A stretch of 27,555 bases of DNA from JBCBWG01 sp964579305. Its GTDB lineage: Bacteria; Pseudomonadota; Alphaproteobacteria; Rhizobiales; Hyphomicrobiaceae. Where the stretch lies: assembly GCA_964579305.1 (NCBI GenBank), contig CAZOGY010000036.1, positions 1-27,555 on the forward strand, given 5' to 3'. Below, in pieces: positions 14,821 through 21,942 of this stretch (positions are counted from its first letter, which is position 1; each line of letters starts with the position of its first letter). The notes under the pieces were generated by a model. The model made no database searches, was not told where the DNA came from, and worked only from the letters and a program-made list of their open reading frames with translations. The position numbers and the translations under genes were made by a program.

Positions 14821-17800
14821 TCAATCCACGTCGAACACGGAATGATCTGGCGATTTGCGGGTCTTGACCGACCAATCGCCAATGATCTTGGGCGTGTCGC
14901 GCGGCCGTGGGATCGGCGGTGTTTTGGGCCGTCGTGCTGCCGGTGTTTGTGCTGCGGGCTGTTGTGCTTGGCCATCGTTCGCCCGGCGGCGGGCGGGCGG
15001 ATTGGCACTGACGGTCGGGTCCGGCGCGGCCTGCCCTTGCCCGTCCTGGCGGCGCGACGGCGTAATCTGAGGTGATAGCGGCGACATCTGGAAGACTTCG
15101 CGCAGGATGCCCGGCGCGGCCAGTGAGAGCGGGTTCACGATGACTTCTGGATTATCCATCGGGCCTTGGATTGCGAACGTCAGTCCGACGAGACCCTCGC
15201 CGCGCGGTCCCGTCAGGATCTGGCCAAGCCCAGGCACAACCCGGAAGACCGACGTCAGGCCTTGCAGCGGCGCGTAGGTGCCGCCCAGTTTCAGTTGCCT
15301 GTTGCGGTAATCGGCCTTGCCGCGAAGGCTGGCGCCGAACAGCGGTCCGCGCAGTTGTGCATCCCGCAGAATGAATTGACCGTGGCCGACCGAAAATGGC
15401 GCGTGCATCAAATCGAAATTGATAACCTCGCGCAGGACGCGCTTGTTTGACCCTGCGTTGCCCCGCGCGATGACCGGGCGCCCATCATCGGCATTCTGGA
15501 TGACCTCGGCAATGACAGGGTCTCCAAGAACCTCGAAATTGCGCACGGTGAGCACGCCGCTTCGAGCTGCTGCGCCTGAGCCATCCAGATTGACCTGCAG
15601 CCGCATGCGACCGCCACGCGCGCTTGGATAAAAGTCAACCAGGCGGAACACATTGCCGGCGTCGTCACTGGTCGCAATCAGTTGTCGCTGCGCCGTGTCA
15701 CCCGACCGGCGCAAGCGCACGTTGACGCTGCTGCCGCCGTCAAGCCGGCCGGTCGCCGTCAGCGCCACCATGCGGCCACCGCGTTTCGAAAGCGTGATTT
15801 CTGCTTTCTGCAACTTGGCCTCGTTGAAGCCATTGACCGCATCGATCCGCGCTGTGAGATCGAGACCGAGTTCATTGCGTGGCGCGTCCGCACCCGTCGC
15901 GCCGGCTGCAAACAAACTGCGGAAAAAGTCCGAGCCGTCGTAAAAGCTGCCGGTTACATCGACGGTCCAAATCGGAGGGGGGCTGGCGCGACTTGCCCCA
16001 CCGGTATTCGCATCGGCCACACCGGACCTGGCATTTTGCTGACGGGGTGGCGTTTGACGTTTGGCGACGAGCGACAAGCGCGAGCCTTTGATTGACAGCG
16101 TTTCAAGCGCGACATGCGTCAAGCGCATCCGGCTATCGAGTCCCGCCATCCCGCCCACGGCCAATTCCGGACCGGTGATACGCAGATTGTCTAGTCGAAC
16201 CGCGTGGGTCTTACCGGGCCGTACATCGAATTTCAAAAGTGCCGGGACGCCGGGCGGCTTACGCCAGTTCAGGCTCGCGACCGCGACGTCGGCTTTGGTC
16301 AAATCGACGTCGATATGCACGTCGCGCTGCGCAGGTGGTTTATCGAAGCCACGCACAGTGAGCACAACCGGCGTGTCACCGGATCTGAGGATGGCGCCGG
16401 TGCCCAACTTCAACTGCCGGCGATCCGCGTCGTCGAGAACGGCGGTGGCGCGCAGCGGCGGTTGGATCGCGTCGGGACGGCCGAGAAGCCGCTGCCACCT
16501 GAGGTCGGTTGGCACGCCACCGACGAGGACGCGCCCTTTCAGATCCACCACTTTTTCGTCGAGCGCGATCGTCACGTTGCCGCTTGTCACGGGATAGGCC
16601 TGCCCTGGTCCGCTGATTGCGGCATCGCGCAGTACGATACGTCCCGTCACGGTTGTCTGCGATCGCCAGTCCGGCGAGATGTCTGTTGGCAGCAAAATTT
16701 TCAATTCGGCCGAAGCCGTGCCCGACGCGCGCTGGGCCTCTGTTGCGTCCGGCAAAAGCGCAAGCTGATCGGAGCGGGCAAATGCGACGGCGGCATCAAG
16801 AGCGGATTGCCAAGACAGGGAAAGCTCGGGACGTGGCGCGCCAGGCAACACGCTTGCGCGGTAGCTGACATTTGAAAGGTCGGCTGACTTGTCGCCAGGC
16901 AGGGTCACCCGCGCACGGGCGGCTTGCGCGCGCACAACGCCATCGTTGAAAACAAGCGTGACGGCTGGGACTGCAACAGTTGGCATGCCAGCCCACGCCG
17001 TCAACGTCACATTGCGGGCCACAAGCTCGCCGGAAATCGTCACCCGCTCGCGCAGCGGCAAGGCCCCGCTCGGATCGGCCGCCGTGTCGACCTGGAAATG
17101 GCCAGTGCCGGGATCGCTTTTTTTTGCGTTCGCAAGAAACCAGGCGCGCGCATCGGGCTGCAGCGTCGCCGGCCACAAAGCGCTGATCGCTTCCAGCGGC
17201 AGGCGGCCGATGTTGACCCGCAATTGCGCCGCGTCGGCCCCTCCCAGAGATATCGTTCCACGGGCCGATGAGGCGGTCGAGCCCAACACCAGATCGCCTT
17301 CCTGCAACGTGAGGATCCGCCGGGTTGGCTCAACACGACCGGCAAGACGCAGGCGCGTGAGCCGCAATTGCCGCTGTTCGCCGCCGCCCGACACTCGGAT
17401 CCCAGCGGCGTTCGAGATCGGCGCGCCATTGCGCAGCTCGGCCAGGCGCCCATCATGGCCGTTCAGCTCAAATGCCACTGCGCCACTTGGGCTGCGCGCA
17501 ATACGCCCGGTGAAAGCAACATAGGCCCCTGCGCGTGCGACGCGGCTGTTGCCGATGATGACTGCGCTTAGGTCGCGGGGGATCTCGATTGCGAACGTGG
17601 CTGCGTCGACAAGTGTCTGGCCGTCGCCGCGAACTGATGAGGACGGCGCGCCATAGGACGGTGCGCCTGAACGCGCATCGCGCGCCGGTCGAAGGCGGAT
17701 ATTGCGCACAGCGACGCGCGCGTCTCCGCCCTGAAACGTGCCATCGGCGTCCAAATTCAAGCGGGCCGTTGCCTCGATCGGTGCGCTGGCCAACGGCGCT

Positions 17801-18822
17801 GGCTGCGGCAGCAGGTCGAATGCGCTGAGGCTCTGCATGGTCAAATTGTCAGAGCGCATGGCAATCACGAGACCCGCGCCAGGTTTGCGAGACACAACGA
17901 AACGCGCCTCGACTTCGGCCCCCTCGTCGACGGCACGTGCCCCGCTGCGCAACGGCGCGATCGCGACAGTTGCCAGCAGAGAGGGCTCTGACTTCGACGC
18001 GCCGTGCAACGAGGCATCGCCTTTGGATGCTGTCCTTTGAGCGTCGCTCAGACCGACTTGCGCCGCGCGCACTTGAAAGGTGCGCTGCGATCCATCGTTC
18101 ATCTGCAGGATGACGGACGCCCGGCGCAGGGCCACCGAGCGGAAAAATGTTGCCCGCCTCGGGTTTGCTAGCAGCTCGTCGATGAAGGCTACGAGTTGGC
18201 CTTGCGCGGTCTCGGCTTGGGGCGATCCAGTTTGCAAAGGCTGTGTGGGTTGCGCGTCAGCGCGGGAGGGTTGGCGGGCAGCGTCACCACGCAAGCCAGG
18301 CTCCTGCGGAGCGGACGGCGCCAATGCAATCGTCAGGTTGCCGGTCGGGGTTTGGCGCAAGCGCAAGCGTGGCCCAATAAACGTCAGCGTTTCCGGGACG
18401 ATGCGGCCTTGCCAGAGCGCGGCGACACTCAGGCTGACGCCGACTTGTGGGGCAACGGCAACCGTGCGGCCATTATCGTCGCGCAAGACCACGTCGGTGA
18501 GCTGTAACGACAGCCCTTCGGCAGTCGAAACAAGACGCGTGCCGCCAACGCGAGCCCGCAACCCCTCCAGATCGGAGGTCAGACCGCTTGCCAGCAGACG
18601 CGGCATGAACGGAATCGGCATCGGCCCGCGTGACAATTGGACGGCGACAATACCGCCGGCAATCACGACGAATACGGCGAGCGCAAGTGATACCAGGAGG
18701 GCTGGCCGCACAATCGACCAAAGCAAGGAACGTTGGCCCGAATTGGCATCTTCCATCGCCGGATCGCGATGGGCGGCTGGTCGCAAACGTTGCGGGCGCT
18801 CTCTGGTGATCATCTTGCCCAT
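14821..18822 (-). CDS. large AsmA/YhdP-like envelope protein (DUF3971)
   Basis: This 1333-residue protein has a short cytoplasmic N-terminus, one membrane anchor (about 39-63) and a very long beta-rich periplasmic part typical of the AsmA-like/YhdP bridge proteins thought to take part in lipid transport or outer-membrane homeostasis. The DUF3971-type segments include a LEAISALWPATLQPDARAW-like stretch in the middle and, near the C-terminus, VNLDGSGAAARSGVLTVRNF and FAIQGPMDNPEVIVNPLS. The last ~90 residues are Pro/Ala/Arg-rich and low in complexity. Start choice is uncertain: ATG at 18822, ATG at 18813 or GTG at 18837. An A8 run lies in the coding strand at 17118-17125. It is divergent from the peroxiredoxin gene. 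Confidence 0.85.
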   Translation of the reverse strand: MGKMITRERPQRLRPAAHRDPAMEDANSGQRSLLWSIVRPALLVSLALAVFVVIAGGIVAVQLSRGPMPIPFMPRLLASGLTSDLEGLRARVGGTRLVSTAEGLSLQLTDVVLRDDNGRTVAVAPQVGVSLSVAALWQGRIVPETLTFIGPRLRLRQTPTGNLTIALAPSAPQEPGLRGDAARQPSRADAQPTQPLQTGSPQAETAQGQLVAFIDELLANPRRATFFRSVALRRASVILQMNDGSQRTFQVRAAQVGLSDAQRTASKGDASLHGASKSEPSLLATVAIAPLRSGARAVDEGAEVEARFVVSRKPGAGLVIAMRSDNLTMQSLSAFDLLPQPAPLASAPIEATARLNLDADGTFQGGDARVAVRNIRLRPARDARSGAPSYGAPSSSVRGDGQTLVDAATFAIEIPRDLSAVIIGNSRVARAGAYVAFTGRIARSPSGAVAFELNGHDGRLAELRNGAPISNAAGIRVSGGGEQRQLRLTRLRLAGRVEPTRRILTLQEGDLVLGSTASSARGTISLGGADAAQLRVNIGRLPLEAISALWPATLQPDARAWFLANAKKSDPGTGHFQVDTAADPSGALPLRERVTISGELVARNVTLTAWAGMPTVAVPAVTLVFNDGVVRAQAARARVTLPGDKSADLSNVSYRASVLPGAPRPELSLSWQSALDAAVAFARSDQLALLPDATEAQRASGTASAELKILLPTDISPDWRSQTTVTGRIVLRDAAISGPGQAYPVTSGNVTIALDEKVVDLKGRVLVGGVPTDLRWQRLLGRPDAIQPPLRATAVLDDADRRQLKLGTGAILRSGDTPVVLTVRGFDKPPAQRDVHIDVDLTKADVAVASLNWRKPPGVPALLKFDVRPGKTHAVRLDNLRITGPELAVGGMAGLDSRMRLTHVALETLSIKGSRLSLVAKRQTPPRQQNARSGVADANTGGASRASPPPIWTVDVTGSFYDGSDFFRSLFAAGATGADAPRNELGLDLTARIDAVNGFNEAKLQKAEITLSKRGGRMVALTATGRLDGGSSVNVRLRRSGDTAQRQLIATSDDAGNVFRLVDFYPSARGGRMRLQVNLDGSGAAARSGVLTVRNFEVLGDPVIAEVIQNADDGRPVIARGNAGSNKRVLREVINFDLMHAPFSVGHGQFILRDAQLRGPLFGASLRGKADYRNRQLKLGGTYAPLQGLTSVFRVVPGLGQILTGPRGEGLVGLTFAIQGPMDNPEVIVNPLSLAAPGILREVFQMSPLSPQITPSRRQDGQGQAAPDPTVSANPPARRRANDGQAQQPAAQTPAARRPKTPPIPRPRDTPKIIGDWSVKTRKSPDHSVFDVD

Positions 18823-19255
18823 GGCGTTGCCGGACACTCCGTTGCAATTGGTGTTTGGCTATGGTGCAGGTTTGGCCGGTTGCTTGTCTCGGGTGTGCCT
18901 ATGGCATCTGCGAGGCAGGATGGGCGATACCCAGCTTGCGTGGCCCGTTATACATGGAAATACGCTAACGCTGCGCGGTTTGGCCCTTGCTCTGGGACAG
19001 GCAGGCTGGTGGCTGGTCTCCCGCACATTCCTCGTACCCGCCTGCGTGATTCGGCGTTGACCCGCCGCCGTGCAAGCCTTCTTGTAGAGACCGCCTCGGT
19101 TGTCAGCCGGCGTGGTTGTTTTGCACCGCAACAATCGCGATCAGGCGCCACTTGGCCAGTGTGCCTGAGATTGGCAGCAGCGATCGTGCAAAACCGAGTT
19201 GTGTCTGCGCGCGTTGCAAGCAGCGCAAAACAACAAAACAGTGCGAGGCATCACA
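18823..19255. other. 433-bp divergent intergenic region
   Basis: It separates the DUF3971 gene (leftward) from the peroxiredoxin gene (rightward). I find no gene, tRNA or strong repeat. The last 50 bp are A-rich (a GCGCAAAACAACAAAACAG stretch), which probably forms the leader of the peroxiredoxin mRNA. No -35/-10 pair stands out. Confidence 0.4.
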
Positions 19256-19720
19256 ATGGTTGGCGATGGCGACAAAGCCCCCGAGATCGATTTGCCGGCA
19301 AGCGGCGATGGCCATGTCAAGTTGAGCGACATGACCGGGCAAATCGTTGTTGTCTATTTCTATCCCAAGGACGACACCTCGGGCTGCACCAAAGAGGCAT
19401 TGGCATTTACAGAACTGGCCGATGCATTCGCCGAGGCCGGCGCGACCATCATCGGTGTCTCGCCCGATAGCGTTGCCAAGCACGACAAGTTCATCAGCAA
19501 GCACGATCTCAAGGTTGTGCTTGCTGCCGATGAAGATCACGCGGTGGCTGAGGCCTATGGCGTGTGGGTGGAAAAGTCGATGTACGGCAAGAAATACATG
19601 GGCGTTGAGCGCTCCACGTTTGTCGTTGCACCGGACGGCACGATCGCTAAAAGCTGGCGCAAAGTCAAAGTGCCCGGCCATGCGGAAGCTGTCCTCGAAG
19701 CCGTCAAGTCGATCGATTAA
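19256..19720 (+). CDS. bcp: thioredoxin-dependent peroxiredoxin, PrxQ/Bcp type
   Basis: This family reduces hydrogen peroxide and organic hydroperoxides in the cytoplasm. The 154-residue product has the peroxidatic cysteine C44 in YPKDDTSGCTKEA, with T41 and a downstream arginine (ERSTFVV) completing the active site. It is the only cysteine in the protein; the resolving cysteine five residues on, seen in E. coli Bcp, is replaced by Ala, so this is a one-cysteine version. The ATG at 19256 has GAGG 8 nt upstream; the frame opens earlier at 19199 but without family similarity. The next gene downstream is separated by an assembly gap. Confidence 0.93.
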   Translation: MVGDGDKAPEIDLPASGDGHVKLSDMTGQIVVVYFYPKDDTSGCTKEALAFTELADAFAEAGATIIGVSPDSVAKHDKFISKHDLKVVLAADEDHAVAEAYGVWVEKSMYGKKYMGVERSTFVVAPDGTIAKSWRKVKVPGHAEAVLEAVKSID

Positions 19721-19793
19721 CGGCTGGCTCGCGATTGATCGCAGACGCTTGTCGATGTCTGCATCGCGCGAAACCCACTCGCTCGACACCTAC

Positions 19794-19893
19794 NNNNNNN
19801 NNNNNNNNNNNNNNNNNNNNNNNNNNNNNNNNNNNNNNNNNNNNNNNNNNNNNNNNNNNNNNNNNNNNNNNNNNNNNNNNNNNNNNNNNNNNN
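19794..19893. other. assembly gap of 100 N
   Basis: Exactly 100 undetermined bases, the usual placeholder for a gap of unknown length. The true missing sequence between the peroxiredoxin gene and the DUF455 gene could be longer or shorter and could hold a gene or the DUF455 promoter. Frames that run through it are artefacts. Confidence 0.98.
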
Positions 19894-19945
19894 GGGGCGG
19901 ATTGGCTCTGGACGCGTGGCCGGGGTGTCACAACAGGAACGGGAC

Positions 19946-20866
19946 GTGTCCGACCACCGCGACCAAGCAACAACGCCCGAGCAGGCAATCGCGCAATTGC
20001 TGGACGATCAAGAGCGGGCGGCGGGCGGGCAGCTCCCGGTGGTACCGGCGCCGGCTGACCTCTACTCGGGCGCGCGGGCTATCGTCGCCACGCCCGACCT
20101 TGATGAAAAAATCGCTCTGTCGCGCGCGACCGCCAAGGCTTGGTTCAAGCGGCGATTATCGCTTGGACAAACGGCTGCGCGCCAACCATTGCCGGCGCGG
20201 CCCGGGCGGCCGAATCGGCCGCAACTGCTTGCCCCGCGCGACATGCCCAAGCGTTCAACCCATGGCGAACGCGGTCGCTTTGCGCTTTTGCATTCGCTTG
20301 CGCATATCGAGCTGAATGCCGTCGACATGACATGGGACCTCGTGGCCCGTTTTATCGGCGCGCAGGTTCCGCCTTCGTTTTTTGACAACTGGGTTCAGGT
20401 CGGGCTGGAGGAAGCGAAGCACTTTGATCTTCTGCGGCGGCGGCTTGCCGAGATGGGCGGCGACTATGGGGATCTGCCGGCGCACGATGGGCTATGGCAG
20501 GCCGCCGAGGCGACGGGACGTGATCTGCTTGCCAGACTGGCTGTGGTTCCGCTTGTGCTTGAGGCGCGAGGGTTGGACGTCACACCTTCGACGATTGATA
20601 AGCTGACTGCGGCCGACGATGCGGCATCGGCGGCGATCCTGGAAATCATATATCGCGATGAAAAGCGTCACGTCGCGTTCGGCGCCAAGTGGTTCCGCTA
20701 TCTTTGCGCGCGAGAAGGGTCCGCACCCGAGCCACGCTTCCACGCGCTGGTCAAGCGTTACTTCAAAGGCACGCTGAAGCCGCCATTTAACGATCGCGCG
20801 CGTTCCGAAGCCGGGCTGACACCAGGGTTTTACAAGCCTCTGTCCGGCGTCGGACTGGTTGGATAA
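19946..20866 (+). CDS. DUF455 ferritin-like protein
   Basis: DUF455 (COG2833) proteins have a ferritin-like four-helix fold with likely di-metal ligands; their reaction is unknown. Counting from a GTG at 19946 the product has 306 residues. Candidate ligands are E122 in LAHIELNAVD, E155/E156 and H159 in GLEEAKHF, E206 in LEARGLD, and D238/E239 and H242 in YRDEKRHVAF, which is the EEAKH...DExxH pattern expected of a di-iron site. The start is uncertain: GTG at 19946 has AGGAACGGG upstream, GTG at 19916 is also possible, and the frame stays open into the assembly gap. It has no signal peptide. Confidence 0.85.
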   Translation: MSDHRDQATTPEQAIAQLLDDQERAAGGQLPVVPAPADLYSGARAIVATPDLDEKIALSRATAKAWFKRRLSLGQTAARQPLPARPGRPNRPQLLAPRDMPKRSTHGERGRFALLHSLAHIELNAVDMTWDLVARFIGAQVPPSFFDNWVQVGLEEAKHFDLLRRRLAEMGGDYGDLPAHDGLWQAAEATGRDLLARLAVVPLVLEARGLDVTPSTIDKLTAADDAASAAILEIIYRDEKRHVAFGAKWFRYLCAREGSAPEPRFHALVKRYFKGTLKPPFNDRARSEAGLTPGFYKPLSGVGLVG

Positions 20867-21081
20867 TTGTGCAAGATCGTTTGTGCAGATGTCCACAACC
20901 ATTGTCGTGATCCTGCCAATAATGGCATGTTAGGCCCTCGGACCGCATGAGAGTGCGAGATGGTCAGTTCGAACGTCAGTGCGGCCGGGTCCGGCCGACC
21001 GTGCAACGGCGCGTCCTACGGCGAAGCCAAGGCTACGCTCGCGCACGTGTCGGGCTTGGGGGATGATAAAGGGTTGCCCGA
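20867..21081. other. bactofilin upstream region
   Basis: TTGTGCA occurs twice in direct orientation (20867-20873 and 20881-20887), starting at the base after the DUF455 stop. TGCCAATAATGGCA (near 20916-20929) is a 14-bp near-palindrome. These may be regulatory but I cannot assign a factor. No coding sequence is supported here. Confidence 0.35.
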
Positions 21082-21627
21082 ATGCTTTCGAACTTCGGCA
21101 TGAAGAAATCAGACAAGGATGAGACACCCGTGAGTGCACAAGCGACTGCAGGTGCGGCCATGCCGCCGCCATCGCCAGGTCAGTCTCAGGCGGCAGGTGC
21201 CCGCCCGGCCGCCCGGCCGGGGGAACGCACGGCACCGTCGCTGATCGGTCAAGACCTCACCATCATTGGCAACCTCGTCTCCAAAGGCGAAGTGCACGTG
21301 GAAGGCGAAGTCCAGGGGGATATCCACGGCACCAACATCTTGATCGGTGAAAACGCCCGGATCACGGGCGGTATTATCGCGCAGGACGTGGTTGTGCGCG
21401 GTCACGTGATGGGGTCGGTGCGTGGCGTGAAAGTGGCGCTGCAGGCCTCAAGCCACGTCGAAGGCGATATCTATCACAAGTCGCTGGCCATCGAGCAGGG
21501 TGCATTCTTTGAAGGGCGCTCGCGTCGCGCCGACGATCCAACGGCCGGTGTCAAGGTGCCAGAGGCGCCGCCAATGCCGCCGTCCGCGAACGCCAACAAC
21601 GGCGCGCAGGGCAACGGCCAGGGCTAG
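21082..21627 (+). CDS. bactofilin (polymer-forming cytoskeletal protein)
   Basis: Bactofilins polymerise without nucleotide into membrane-associated filaments that localise cell-wall or other factors. The 181-residue product has disordered Pro/Ala/Gly-rich ends (about 10-50 and 150-181) around a right-handed beta-helix core (about 53-150). The core is marked by periodic hydrophobic/Gly repeats such as LTIIGNLVSKGEVHVEGEVQ and VVVRGHVMGSVRGVKVALQ. The N-terminal MLSNFGMKK segment is a possible membrane-binding patch. The ATG at 21082 has AAAGGG 8 nt upstream. An M23 peptidase, often found beside bactofilin genes, is not present in this window. Confidence 0.92.
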   Translation: MLSNFGMKKSDKDETPVSAQATAGAAMPPPSPGQSQAAGARPAARPGERTAPSLIGQDLTIIGNLVSKGEVHVEGEVQGDIHGTNILIGENARITGGIIAQDVVVRGHVMGSVRGVKVALQASSHVEGDIYHKSLAIEQGAFFEGRSRRADDPTAGVKVPEAPPMPPSANANNGAQGNGQG

Positions 21628-21635
21628 AGCTCATC

Positions 21636-21661
21636 CGGTTTAGGCGGAACCGCCTAAACCG
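21636..21661. repeat. perfect palindrome, 12-bp arms
   Basis: CGGTTTAGGCGG and CCGCCTAAACCG are perfect complements separated by AA. It starts 8 bp after the bactofilin stop codon. No T-tract follows on either strand, so it resembles the palindromic intergenic elements common in Hyphomicrobiales genomes more than a Rho-independent terminator. Confidence 0.6.
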
Positions 21662-21820
21662 AAAGATGCAGCGACCATCCAAACTCTAGATCATGGAAGG
21701 TGAGCGCACGCGAACCTGAAATGATCTAAGCGGCCCGATTGGTCGTCGCCAATTGCCACCGTCGCGCCCATAACGCTGACAGTCACCGGCTGTCCCATGA
21801 CGGGATGCCACTGCGCATTG

Positions 21821-21856
21821 AACGAGCCCCCAATCCTTGGCGGGCTCGTTTTGCGT
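21821..21856 (+). terminator. Rho-independent terminator (plus strand)
   Basis: AACGAGCCC (21821-21829) pairs with GGGCTCGTT (21842-21850) around a 12-nt loop and is followed by TTTTGCGTTT. It is a good terminator for rightward transcription, but it lies almost 200 bp after the bactofilin stop. Confidence 0.6.
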
Positions 21857-21942
21857 TTGGCCCTTGTTGGCGACCGAAAAGCGGGGCGGAACAACCTGCT
21901 CAAATGCGCGGCGCGATGGCGGCGTGGAGATCGGCGATTGTT

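Larger units (their letters stand above)
21628..21942. other. intergenic region with palindromes and a terminator
   Basis: This 315-bp stretch lies between the convergent bactofilin and yhaN-like genes. From left to right it has a perfect 26-bp palindrome (21636-21661), an inverted pair TAGATCAT/ATGATCTA (21687-21694 and about 21720-21727), small stems GACAG/CTGTC and CCC/GGG (about 21777-21813), and a terminator-like hairpin (21821-21852). A 70-codon minus-strand frame (21691-21903) has no recognisable family. A small RNA ending at the terminator is possible but no promoter is clear. Confidence 0.45.

Noticed and set aside
19347..20315. 322-codon frame spanning the N run
   Set aside because: It only exists because N codons do not stop translation; it overlaps the peroxiredoxin and DUF455 genes out of frame.
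20930..21235. 101-codon minus-strand frame opposite the bactofilin start
   Set aside because: It covers the bactofilin leader and N-terminus on the other strand, with no family feature.
21691..21903. 70-codon minus-strand frame after bactofilin
   Set aside because: No recognisable family, it overlaps a plus-strand terminator hairpin, and no ribosome site supports it; left as a possibility only.
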